Shown here: piece after piece, positions 8,660 to 16,795 of the stretch
Position numbering within the stretch: the first letter of the stretch is position 1
Layout: every line of letters begins with the position of its first letter
Source: Elusimicrobiota bacterium
GTDB lineage: Bacteria; Elusimicrobiota; UBA5214; JBBAAG01
Reading direction: 5' to 3'
DNA length: 22,901 nt
Assembly (NCBI GenBank): GCA_041658405.1
Contig: JBBAAG010000049.1
Coordinates: forward strand, 1-22,901
Translations under genes and position numbers: made by a program
Notes under the pieces: model-generated
Seen by the model: the letters and a program-made list of their open reading frames with translations, nothing else
The model's database searches: none
Told to the model about the DNA's origin: nothing

Positions 8660-8671
8660 ACTTGTTTCTCA
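8650..8671 (+). repeat. Inverted repeat spanning the MBL stop codon
   Basis: TGAGAAA (8650-8656) and TTTCTCA (8665-8671) pair perfectly over 7 bp around an 8-nt loop and end three bases before the -35 of the next promoter. No U-run follows, so it is a poor terminator; it could be a protein-binding site or chance. Confidence 0.4.
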
Positions 8672-8674
8672 ATC

Positions 8675-8704
8675 TTGACAAACCACTGGTATTTTTGTGA
8701 TAAT
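8675..8704 (+). promoter_or_regulatory. Internal sigma70-type promoter before the HAMP gene
   Basis: A perfect TTGACA (8675-8680), an 18-base spacer and GATAAT (8699-8704, 5 of 6), preceded by an extended -10 TGT. The predicted start near 8711 lies 30 bases before the ATG at 8741. It would let the HAMP and comEC genes be transcribed apart from the upstream run. Confidence 0.6.
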
Positions 8705-8740
8705 AAACATTATATACAGAAAGTGTTGGTTTGGAACTAT

Positions 8741-9331
8741 ATGGCAAATTTTAAACGTAAACAGGTAGTTGTAAAGCACGGGTTTCAGTTCCGGTATGTT
8801 TTATTTGTTTTTCTTGCGGTCTTATTCGCGGGATTGCTGATCTCTTGGGATGTATACTACACAATGGGCCGCGTGATGTTCAGCCAGGTTAATCATCCTG
8901 AGATATATTCAATGATAAGTAAAGTTAATACACAGATTATAAGTAAGCTGGTGTTATACCTGTTACTGGTTATCATAGTGTCAATTTTTGTGTCACACAA
9001 AATCGCGGGGCCGTTATACCGTATTGAAAAATCGTCAGAGATATTGGGGTTGGGAGATTTAACTCATAGGGTGAAATTGAGGGAAGGTGACGAACTTAAG
9101 GATGTAGCGGAGAAGCTTAACCATATGGTGGAACAACTGCAAACAAAAGTCGGGGAAAATAAAAATGTTGTTGCAGAATGTTTGGAACAGTTGCAGCATA
9201 TAGAAGTTCTCGCACAAAAATGCGGGGGTGAGCACAGGGAAATCCTCGAAAAAATAACTTCAGTAAAAGTTACATTACAAAAAATTAATGCCGGTCTTAA
9301 AACATCGGTAACGGACACTCCTCAAAAGTAA
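8741..9331 (+). CDS. Two-TM membrane protein with HAMP domain, no output domain
   Basis: 196 residues from the ATG at 8741. The frame stays open back to a TTG at 8675, but that TTG is the -35 of a promoter, so the shorter form is preferred. A basic N-terminus leads into TM1 (about 18-40), then a short periplasmic loop (41-68), TM2 (about 69-87), and a HAMP domain from 88 (KIAGPLYRIEKSSEILGLGD, then LKDVAEKLNHMVEQL). A C-terminal coiled coil (about 128-185) follows. Chemoreceptors and sensor kinases place a signalling domain after HAMP; here the protein simply ends. It may sense or relay through a partner, or act as a scaffold. It sits between the exported MBL and ComEC genes, so a role in the same process is plausible but unproven. 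Confidence 0.8.
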   Translation: MANFKRKQVVVKHGFQFRYVLFVFLAVLFAGLLISWDVYYTMGRVMFSQVNHPEIYSMISKVNTQIISKLVLYLLLVIIVSIFVSHKIAGPLYRIEKSSEILGLGDLTHRVKLREGDELKDVAEKLNHMVEQLQTKVGENKNVVAECLEQLQHIEVLAQKCGGEHREILEKITSVKVTLQKINAGLKTSVTDTPQK

Positions 9332-9383
9332 GCCAGTCCTCTTTTTCGTACGCGTATGAGTTTATTATTCAGGAGAACGCTGG

Positions 9384-11585
9384 GTGAACCGTATACTATT
9401 CGTGTTACTCTGCCTGTATATATCACTTATTGTTATATTTGACCGGTACGGTTTATATTCTTATATTCCGTTAAATGATATCGCGCAGGTTGTTTTGGTT
9501 GAGCAAAAAGCTGAGGATAATACTCTTACTCATGTAATTAAAGGCAGGGTATTATCTTTCCCGGAGAGCGGTAATTATTACACTACTTTTTTTGTCTACA
9601 CCCACGAGATTGACGGGAAAACCACCCGCGGAAATGTACTTGCCAGGATTCCTTCACAGGATAGCGTTAATTTATCGTATGGTGATGATATATCGATTGA
9701 ATGTATGCTGCGCCGGCCGGTGGAAGCTCTTAATCCTGGGCAGTTTGATTATTCTAAATACCTTGCATACCAGAATGTTTACTGTATAGCGTCAGTTATA
9801 GCGTATTCAAAACTTGATGGCTATAAACATGCTGGCATATTCCAAAAACAATATTATCTGTTAATGAATTGGTTGAACACAAATTTTGAGCAATCGATAA
9901 AAAATGCAATGCCTGTAAATGAAGCAGGTGTTATGGGCAGTATTATTGTCGGGAAAAAAAGCTGGCTTGAACCCGAAACACGGACAATATTTATGGATGC
10001 CGGTGTTATGCATGTCCTAGTCGTCAGCGGGTCGAATGTAGCAGTTATTGCCGGAATGTTTATGTGGATACTGCATTTTCTGTTGCGTATCCCGCGCCGT
10101 ACCGCGGTACCTGCAGTGATACTTATTATTGCAGCGTACTGTGTGCTCACTGGTTCAAATCCGCCGGTAGTACGCGCAACAGTAATGACTACTTGTTTTT
10201 TATTGACGTTAATGTTACGCCGGGAAATTAGCAGCTACCAGGTACTGCTTCTTTCCTGCTGGGCTATGGTACTGTATGATCCTAAAGTGGTGTTGAGTTC
10301 CGGGTTTCAAATGTCCATAGCTGCGACATTCGGTATCCTTGCGGGTGTACAAAAATGCAGATTGGTTTTACAGTCAGTACCTGCTGTATTACGTGACGTT
10401 GTGAATGTTCTTATGGTATCCGTATCTGCACAGATGTTTGTATGGCCTTTGATTGCCGTATACTTCTACAAATTTTCTGTTATCTGTATAATCTCCAACT
10501 TAATAGTGGTTCCATTATCCGGATTGGTGTTAAGTTTAGGCCTTGGTTTGGTGGGTATACATTTTGTCGGCGGGATTTTATATGTATTATTTGGCAAAAT
10601 ATGCACTGTTCTAACAACTGTACTGATACAGATATCAGCGGTATTTGCTGCAGTACCCTATGCGAACGTTACGGTAAATGGTGTGAGCCCAGAGTTTTTG
10701 TTATGTTATTACCTGGCCTTAATGATTTTTGTGTTTTTTGATATCAAAAAAACAGTATATTTTTGTGTAATTGCCGGGATGTTATTGTTTACGAAATACG
10801 CGGTGGTAGAAGCAAAAGGCAGGGCAGAAATTACTTTTCTTTCAGTAGGGAATGGGGATAGTATTGTAATAAAATTACCCGGAGGTAAAGCCGTCCTTAT
10901 CGACGGCGGTGGAAATTGGGACTCTGCGCTTGATCCCGGAGAAAAAATTGTTGTACCGTTTCTGAATTATAAGGGACTGCGAAAAATTGATTTATTAGTT
11001 CTTACTCATCCGCATTACAATCATTATCTTGGGTTAAGAAAAGTAATGGATAGCGTGCGGGTTGAGAGTGTTTTGTTAAGCTATGGCCACGCGGATACCG
11101 ATGAGTATTCTGAATTCTATAAAGTATGTCAAAGCAAAGCTAAAAAGGTGATAACAGCTGTAGCGGGTACGGAGTTTGTGTTTAGTGATGCAAAGTTCAG
11201 GGTGCTGAATCCCGGGCAAAGCGTTCAGGTTGATCCTGATGAGAATTCTATCGTAATGGAAATGCAGTATCATAACTTCTCCGGTCTTTTTTCAGGAGAT
11301 ATCGGTGAAGTTGGGCAGGAGTCTATACTGCAGGAAATAAATGGTAGAAAATATGGGGTAGTTCAGATGCCAGGTCACGGGGTGGGATACATTGCTCCTG
11401 AAATTTATAAGTTAAATACCGAATTGTTTGTGGTCAGCGGGAATGGTTATGCAACAGAGTATGAACTGGGAACAAATTATGGGGTTGTGATGAAAACAGT
11501 GTATACAAAACAGTGTGGAGCAGTAACTGTTATAATCGATAAAATAACAAATAAAATATTTTATGAATTTTGGTTGACACATTAA
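9384..11585 (+). CDS. comEC: ComEC/Rec2-family DNA-uptake channel with degenerate MBL domain
   Basis: 733 residues, full length for the family. The GTG start is supported by AGGAGAA at 9371-9377. ComEC forms the inner-membrane channel that imports single-stranded DNA in natural transformation. Domains: an N-terminal TM and DUF4131-like soluble region (about 1-150); a multi-TM Competence domain (about 180-470) with VMHVLVVSGSNVAVIAG (209-224) and SSGFQMSIAATFGIL (305-319); and a C-terminal MBL domain (about 482-725). The MBL opens normally (SVGNGDSIVIKL, VLIDGGG), but the metal motif is HPHYNHYLG (542-550), with N546 in place of Asp and the following GG changed to LG. The usual GHHGS reads PGHGVG (H665 kept). 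GDIGE (D639) is kept. The pump-like channel part looks sound, so the gene is probably functional but with altered or lost nuclease chemistry. Confidence 0.92.
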   Translation: MNRILFVLLCLYISLIVIFDRYGLYSYIPLNDIAQVVLVEQKAEDNTLTHVIKGRVLSFPESGNYYTTFFVYTHEIDGKTTRGNVLARIPSQDSVNLSYGDDISIECMLRRPVEALNPGQFDYSKYLAYQNVYCIASVIAYSKLDGYKHAGIFQKQYYLLMNWLNTNFEQSIKNAMPVNEAGVMGSIIVGKKSWLEPETRTIFMDAGVMHVLVVSGSNVAVIAGMFMWILHFLLRIPRRTAVPAVILIIAAYCVLTGSNPPVVRATVMTTCFLLTLMLRREISSYQVLLLSCWAMVLYDPKVVLSSGFQMSIAATFGILAGVQKCRLVLQSVPAVLRDVVNVLMVSVSAQMFVWPLIAVYFYKFSVICIISNLIVVPLSGLVLSLGLGLVGIHFVGGILYVLFGKICTVLTTVLIQISAVFAAVPYANVTVNGVSPEFLLCYYLALMIFVFFDIKKTVYFCVIAGMLLFTKYAVVEAKGRAEITFLSVGNGDSIVIKLPGGKAVLIDGGGNWDSALDPGEKIVVPFLNYKGLRKIDLLVLTHPHYNHYLGLRKVMDSVRVESVLLSYGHADTDEYSEFYKVCQSKAKKVITAVAGTEFVFSDAKFRVLNPGQSVQVDPDENSIVMEMQYHNFSGLFSGDIGEVGQESILQEINGRKYGVVQMPGHGVGYIAPEIYKLNTELFVVSGNGYATEYELGTNYGVVMKTVYTKQCGAVTVIIDKITNKIFYEFWLTH

Positions 11586-11603
11586 TTGTATAACTTGTAA
11601 AAT
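11574..11603 (+). promoter_or_regulatory. Sigma70-type promoter for the 1624-residue protein gene
   Basis: TTGACA (11574-11579) and TAAAAT (11598-11603, 5 of 6) with an 18-base spacer; it straddles the comEC stop codon. The predicted start near 11610 leaves a long leader of about 170 nt before the ATG at 11783. Confidence 0.5.
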
Positions 11604-11639
11604 TAAAGTTACATATATTGTAAAATGGTGTTTACAATA
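11586..11639 (+). promoter_or_regulatory. Operator-like cluster of TTGTA(A/T)A half-sites with a 9-bp perfect inverted repeat
   Basis: TTGTATAA at 11586, TTGTAAAAT at 11595-11603 (over the -10) and again at 11618-11626, and the reverse complement TTTACAA at 11631-11637. TATTGTAAA (11616-11624) and TTTACAATA (11631-11639) form a perfect 9-bp palindrome with a 6-nt spacer, just after the predicted transcription start. No T-run follows, so a binding site is likelier than a terminator. Confidence 0.45.
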
Positions 11640-11782
11640 AAAGTGCTAGAGTTGCTAGGTTTATGTTTGTTATAAGATGAGTTGGTTCTGTTTAGTACTT
11701 TGGCAGAAATGTTGTAATCTAATAATTAAGTTGTTATAGCTAGTTTAACTTTCATAAAAGTAAATAAAGGAGTAATTTTAGT
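11640..11782 (+). other. AT-rich leader before the 1624-residue gene
   Basis: No ORF or RNA gene is recognised here. It ends with AAAGGAG (11766-11772), a clear ribosome-binding site ten bases before the ATG at 11783. Further weak promoter-like pairs exist (TTGTAA near 11712 with TATAGC near 11735) but cannot be supported firmly. Confidence 0.5.
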
Positions 11783-14700
11783 ATGGTAAAAAAAATTGTG
11801 TTAAAAGTGGCGCTTGTATTATCTACTTTGTTGTTGCTACCGGTGCATAGTTCTGCGGATTTTGTGTTTCTTGTCTATACAGATACTCACATACAGTATC
11901 CAACCGCGAGTACTAATACCCGGGCGACTGATACTATGACTATGATAAACAATATGAGCCCGTTACCGAAATTTGTCGCAAATGCCGGTGATATGGTGGA
12001 AGCCGGCCTGCGCAGGGAGTATGATACTTACAGAAATATTGTAAAAAACTTTAATTCATCAATTGCTTTGTATGAAGGCTCACCGGGGAATCATGATATG
12101 ACCCGCGGGATGGGTGGATTATATTATCGTGAACGTATCGGCGCTGTGCATAGCAGCTTTATGTATGATATCAATGGTAATCATTCAAGTGCAGCAGGGT
12201 TTGATCCTACAAACGGATACCATTTCCTTATACTCAATGAAGGTATGCTAAACCATGGTGACGGCCATTTTCCGAGGTTTGAACTTGACTGGATTAAGTC
12301 AACTCTAGATGCCAGCCCTGTAGCGTCCATCGGGCGTCCTGTGATTTGTTTCTTCCATCATCCTACAAGCGAACGCGCGGATACCCTTGGTGAAGGGGAT
12401 ATGATAGATAATGACAGAGCACTTATAGAATTACTGAAGAATTATAATCTTACGCTTATGCTGTATGGCCATGTCCATAGTAAACAAAATTATACAAGTA
12501 CTTCTGATGCTGTGCCCGCATATTCATTTTATGGTACGATGGATAATCCCAGTACCGGTATTTATGGCGGTGTTGGGTATATGACTGTATCTCCAAGTAA
12601 GATTGAAGTACGTGATTATCCTTTAAACGGTTCATTGAGTACTCCACGCGGAAATCTTGCGATGCCGATGCCTAGATATCCCAAAATTGTATTCTCCTCA
12701 CCAGTCAATGATTCAAATCTATCCGGGACAAGTTGTACGATTAATGCAAAAATTGAGTTATACCAGGGACATATTGCTAGTATAACTTCTGCGTATTATC
12801 AGATAGATGACGGCGGGTGTTTAGCGGATACTGGGCATTATGATAATAAGTATTTCAAGGCAATGGGATTGGTCAATATAAGTTCATCAGTTGCAACAGC
12901 GAGTGTTACCACTGACATGGCAACGGAACTTACTGCATTTGATGCTGCCTGCAGCCGTACCGCTGCGGATCCGTGGTACAGTATCAACGGTGTTCACAGA
13001 ATTAAAGTTAGGTTTGATACGTCTGACGGTAAGAAGTGGTACCGTTCTGTTTGGGTGAATGTCACTGTCAGAAAATCGCAGACTGATAATTATGCGATGA
13101 CGTCTGTCTGGAGAAAAGATATTGGTGCGGATGTTCAAGGGGATATTGCAGTTGATAATAATAAAGTATTCGTGAATCCTTATGGCAGATACATGTATTG
13201 CTATGATACCAATGGTAACCAGGTATGGAAGTTTGATAAAGAAAAGTATGGTGAAGCGTTGGAAGAAGCAAGTGGGACGGTTGTTGACGGTAATAGCGTA
13301 ATTTTTGGGTCATACAACGGTTCTCTGTACGCACTGGATACTGCCAGCGGGACGTTGAAATGGAGATACAAAGTTCCTGATGATGCCGCGAATGAAGTGA
13401 GTCTTGGGTATCCTGATTCACCGTCCTCGATCTACAGCGCGCCGTTGATTGATAACGGAGTTGCATATTTTGGCACTGCAAGCGGGTATCTCTATGCTGT
13501 GAACACTGCTGATGGCAGTTTTAAATGGAAATACCAGGGACGTACAACGTCGCATGGCGGCGGGGGTGTGCAAGGGCATAAAGAAATTGTGTCAACACCT
13601 GTAATATTTAATAATGCGATTTATTTCACCGGGTGGTCGGGATACATACACGCGTTGTCACTCGCCGGGGTGAAGAAGTTTGAAACACTTATTGCAGCAA
13701 GTTTTTATTATTCACCCGCAAATACTGACCTCGTGGCATCTAACGGATATATCTTTGCTGCCGGTGCTACACGGTGGTCGGATTCTTATGAAAGCGGTGT
13801 GTTTTGTGTAGACGCAGGAGCGGGGACTGTTAAGTGGTCCACAAAACAAACACAGTCAGTATGGGCATCACTTGGTGTAAATACAGCAAAGACTCATGTG
13901 TACTCCAAAACAACTAACGGCAGGCTTAACTGTTTTGGTACCACCAGCGCATCGCCTCTTTGGTATGTGCGGTTAGGATGTAAAGCAGAGGGTGATGATA
14001 TTCTGAGGAATAAAATTTCAGAAAAAGATGGTATAGTATATATTCCTCATAGATATGGCGGAACGGTTTTTGCGGTTAAGGATAACGGTAGTTCAGGGAC
14101 ATTACTGTGGAAGTATAAAGCCGGAGTTGGGTATGTTACTTCAATGCCGGTCTCTTACGGAGAACGTGTGTATGTCGGTACAATGGATGGGCATCTTGTA
14201 TCGATTGGGAAAGTAGCAACAGTTGTTCCGGGTGCTCCGACAGGTGTTACAGCTGTGCCAACAGGTGTTTCCGGACAGGTGCGTCTTACCTGGTCAGCGC
14301 CAACTACGGGTGATGCTGCATCGGGATACCGCATATATCGTTCGAACAGTAATTCCGGCCCGTGGAATGATACTACTAAGATTGTTACCGAGATTGTTTC
14401 TAATACATATACCGATACAGGGTTGACCAATGGTGCGGCGTACTATTATGTAATTAAAGCATTTAATAACGTTGGGGATAGTACAGAGTCAAGTACAGTA
14501 TCAGCAACACCGGCTGCCAGCATGAATAAACCAAATGCTGCGTTTAATTTACAAGCGAAGAATAATGGTAATAACGGTGCGATAGACCTTACCTGGTCGG
14601 CCTCACCGGTGGATCAAACACATAACGCTGCAGTGTCATATGCTATATGGCGTTCAACGGTATATGCATCAGGGTATGAGCAGGTAAATACAAGTACGGT

Positions 14701-16657
14701 TACCTACAACGCACAGGGTGGGTTGTTGAATGGGACAACTTATTACTTCAAAATTAGGGCTGTAAACACCGCAGGTGAAGCGGATTCGTATTCAAATGTT
14801 GCATTTACATATCCTACTGATGACACCACACCACCGCCGGTGCCGTCTAACGTAACAGTTACCGACTTAGCGGAAGGCGGGAAGTTGAATGTATCGTGGT
14901 CGGCAGTAACTGCGAGCGACCTTGCAGGATACAAGGTATATCGTTCAGAAGTATCAGGGAATTATAATAGCGGTAAGATTGTTGCGACTATTGGGAAGAG
15001 CAGTACTACATTTACGGATACTGGTTTGGAGAACGGGAAGAAGTATTATTACGTAGTAGCGTCGTATGATAATACAAACGGAAATATAAGTTTGTATTCT
15101 TCTGAAAAGTCTGGTATCCCTACCGGAGGTACAGGCGAAAAACCTCTTGCACCTGAAAATGTAAGTGTTTCAGACCCGAAAACAGGGGGAAGCCTGCAGA
15201 TTTCGTGGGGAACGGTTACCAACGCGAGCTATTACAGGCTTTACCGTGCGGTTGAGCAAACCGGGACATACTCTTTAGTGATATCCACAAATATAACTAA
15301 TACTGTATTTATTGACAGCAGTTTAATGCGCGGGACTACGTATTATTATAAAGTGCGTGCTATGGATGCTTATGGAAATATAAGTGATGATTCTGTTATT
15401 GTATCTGGATTCCCGACAGGGTCAGACATGACTCCGCCTGATAAGGTTGATGGTATGGAAGTCGATGATACGGGTACCGGAGGTGAGATTAAAATTTCAT
15501 GGAATACCGGAGGTGAATCTAATATCCCTGATCTCGCGGGGTACAGAATTTATTGCTCCTCTATGAGCAGTACAGGAGCGTTTGATTTATTGACAGTATC
15601 ACCTCCTGCCGGGCAGCAGATTTCCAGCCAGGAGTATGCGCATGAAAGCCTTGTCAACGGTGTGAGATACTACTATCGTATGACAGCGTTTGATAATTCG
15701 GGGAATGAAAGTGCGTATAATACTGTGAAATCAACAGTTCCTTCGTGTACGGTTGACACCGTTTCGCCGGTAGCGCCGGTAACGTCACCGGTAACAGTGC
15801 TATCTGAAGGTAAACAGTTAGTGCTGTCATGGAACGAAAGTACGGCAGCGGATTTAAAAGAGTACCGTATTTACCGTTCGGAAACCGGAGTAAACGGGGC
15901 TTATACCGAAATTAATGTTGTAGCTAAAGGTATTACGTCAATCACGGATACCGGATTAAAGAATAACGTTGCATACTGGTACCGTATAGCCGCTGTGGAC
16001 ATCAACGGTAATATTTCGCAGAGCGTTACGGCAATTACGGGAACGCCGGTGGATACTCAACCTCCGGAAGTGCAGGCGATTAAAACTACTCCAGCGGATA
16101 TAACGCAGTTAGGGCAGATGAAAATAAACTTTGTGGTGACTGAACCGTTGAAGTCTGATCCACTGGTAAAAATTAACGGGCGTTCGGCTACACGGACATC
16201 AAAAGTTGAAGTGAATGACGCGGTATACTATACATACGCGTTTGTGCTAAAAGAAACAGACTTGGTTTCAGGGCAGGTGTTGAAACTGGACATTAGCGCA
16301 GAAGATGAAGCCGGGTTGAAAAAAGATACGTCGAAGTATGTGAATATCAAAATCAGTAAGAGTGAAAATGTTATGCGCGTGTTAGGGAATAAACTTGACT
16401 TCAGTTCATCCGGCACCGGCGGGAAGGCGGTTATACAATACTATTTCCTGGAAGACGCGTCATATGTGAGGTTAAAAATTTATAATATGGCAGGTGAACT
16501 GGTTAAGCTGATAAACGGCGACCAGAAAGTTGGCTGGGGTGCGATTGAGTGGGACGGTACCAATGCTGAAGACAAAAAAGTTACCTCAGGCATATACTTC
16601 GCCTACCTTGAGTCGGATGTATACAAGCAAACGAGCAGGATTGTAGTGTTAAAATAA
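11783..16657 (+). CDS. Exported metallophosphatase / PQQ-like propeller / FN3 multidomain protein with FlgD-like tail
   Basis: 1624 residues. A signal peptide (MVKKIVLKVALVLSTLLLLPVHSSA) is followed by a calcineurin-like metallophosphatase domain (about 26-280). Its dimetal motifs are intact: D34-T-H36, GD (69-70), GNHD (102-105), HH (192-193) and GHVH (229-232). Next is an Ig-like segment (about 300-430). A PQQ-type beta-propeller (about 439-811) has seven or eight blades of the form LYALDTASGTLKW. Then six FN3 domains start near residues 816, 914, 1013, 1114, 1213 and 1322. An Ig-like domain (1424-1528) and a FlgD-like tail (YNMAGELVKL ... IEWDGTNAEDKKV) end the protein. This suggests a large cell-surface phosphoesterase; the substrate (phosphate ester, nucleotide or glycerophosphodiester) is unknown. 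It is transcribed alone, with a promoter before it and a strong terminator after it. Confidence 0.88.
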   Translation: MVKKIVLKVALVLSTLLLLPVHSSADFVFLVYTDTHIQYPTASTNTRATDTMTMINNMSPLPKFVANAGDMVEAGLRREYDTYRNIVKNFNSSIALYEGSPGNHDMTRGMGGLYYRERIGAVHSSFMYDINGNHSSAAGFDPTNGYHFLILNEGMLNHGDGHFPRFELDWIKSTLDASPVASIGRPVICFFHHPTSERADTLGEGDMIDNDRALIELLKNYNLTLMLYGHVHSKQNYTSTSDAVPAYSFYGTMDNPSTGIYGGVGYMTVSPSKIEVRDYPLNGSLSTPRGNLAMPMPRYPKIVFSSPVNDSNLSGTSCTINAKIELYQGHIASITSAYYQIDDGGCLADTGHYDNKYFKAMGLVNISSSVATASVTTDMATELTAFDAACSRTAADPWYSINGVHRIKVRFDTSDGKKWYRSVWVNVTVRKSQTDNYAMTSVWRKDIGADVQGDIAVDNNKVFVNPYGRYMYCYDTNGNQVWKFDKEKYGEALEEASGTVVDGNSVIFGSYNGSLYALDTASGTLKWRYKVPDDAANEVSLGYPDSPSSIYSAPLIDNGVAYFGTASGYLYAVNTADGSFKWKYQGRTTSHGGGGVQGHKEIVSTPVIFNNAIYFTGWSGYIHALSLAGVKKFETLIAASFYYSPANTDLVASNGYIFAAGATRWSDSYESGVFCVDAGAGTVKWSTKQTQSVWASLGVNTAKTHVYSKTTNGRLNCFGTTSASPLWYVRLGCKAEGDDILRNKISEKDGIVYIPHRYGGTVFAVKDNGSSGTLLWKYKAGVGYVTSMPVSYGERVYVGTMDGHLVSIGKVATVVPGAPTGVTAVPTGVSGQVRLTWSAPTTGDAASGYRIYRSNSNSGPWNDTTKIVTEIVSNTYTDTGLTNGAAYYYVIKAFNNVGDSTESSTVSATPAASMNKPNAAFNLQAKNNGNNGAIDLTWSASPVDQTHNAAVSYAIWRSTVYASGYEQVNTSTVTYNAQGGLLNGTTYYFKIRAVNTAGEADSYSNVAFTYPTDDTTPPPVPSNVTVTDLAEGGKLNVSWSAVTASDLAGYKVYRSEVSGNYNSGKIVATIGKSSTTFTDTGLENGKKYYYVVASYDNTNGNISLYSSEKSGIPTGGTGEKPLAPENVSVSDPKTGGSLQISWGTVTNASYYRLYRAVEQTGTYSLVISTNITNTVFIDSSLMRGTTYYYKVRAMDAYGNISDDSVIVSGFPTGSDMTPPDKVDGMEVDDTGTGGEIKISWNTGGESNIPDLAGYRIYCSSMSSTGAFDLLTVSPPAGQQISSQEYAHESLVNGVRYYYRMTAFDNSGNESAYNTVKSTVPSCTVDTVSPVAPVTSPVTVLSEGKQLVLSWNESTAADLKEYRIYRSETGVNGAYTEINVVAKGITSITDTGLKNNVAYWYRIAAVDINGNISQSVTAITGTPVDTQPPEVQAIKTTPADITQLGQMKINFVVTEPLKSDPLVKINGRSATRTSKVEVNDAVYYTYAFVLKETDLVSGQVLKLDISAEDEAGLKKDTSKYVNIKISKSENVMRVLGNKLDFSSSGTGGKAVIQYYFLEDASYVRLKIYNMAGELVKLINGDQKVGWGAIEWDGTNAEDKKVTSGIYFAYLESDVYKQTSRIVVLK
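14228..16053 (+). repeat. Array of six FN3 domains
   Basis: Six units of about 100 residues, each with (L/I/V)xWS or SW near the start, a (Y/A)xI(Y/W)RS or YRxYR strand, TDTGL or similar, and G-x-x-Y-Y-Y near the end. Divergence is at protein level; there is no sign of recent DNA duplication. Confidence 0.8.
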
Positions 16658-16671
16658 TGTGGAATTAAACG

Positions 16672-16690
16672 CTTAGTATGCAGTACTAAG
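16672..16690 (+). repeat. Small hairpin upstream of the terminator
   Basis: CTTAGTA (16672-16678) pairs perfectly with TACTAAG (16684-16690) around a 5-nt loop. It sits just after the stop codon and ten bases before the main terminator stem; it could stabilise the transcript 3' end. Confidence 0.4.
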
Positions 16691-16700
16691 TATTAAGGTT

Positions 16701-16746
16701 ACAGCCTCCGGTACAAAAGTAATGTTGTTCCGGAGGCTGTGTTTTT
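16701..16746 (+). terminator. Rho-independent terminator of the 1624-residue gene
   Basis: ACAGCCTCCGG (16701-16711) pairs perfectly with CCGGAGGCTGT (16730-16740): an 11-bp GC-rich stem. The loop can pair further (ACAA with TTGT). GTTTTTA follows at 16741. It cleanly divides two transcription units. Confidence 0.9.
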
Positions 16747-16760
16747 ATATAAAATAAAGT

Positions 16761-16789
16761 TTGACAATATATTTGTTGATGTATATAAT
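16761..16789 (+). promoter_or_regulatory. Perfect-consensus sigma70 promoter, probably giving a leaderless mRNA
   Basis: TTGACA (16761-16766), a 17-base spacer, and TATAAT (16784-16789). With the usual distance from the -10, the transcript start is predicted at about 16796, which is the A of the next gene's ATG. No Shine-Dalgarno sequence is present. Confidence 0.85.
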
Positions 16790-16795
16790 TACTGT

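Noticed and set aside
8675..8740. TTG start for the HAMP protein adding 22 residues
   Set aside because: The TTG is part of a perfect -35 hexamer with a matching extended -10, and no ribosome-binding site precedes it. The added residues do not fit a membrane protein start.
16739..16795. N-terminal extension of the lipoprotein from a GTG at 16739
   Set aside because: The extension lies in the terminator and across the promoter, and would bury the signal sequence behind 19 residues. The ATG at 16796 fits the signal peptide and promoter.
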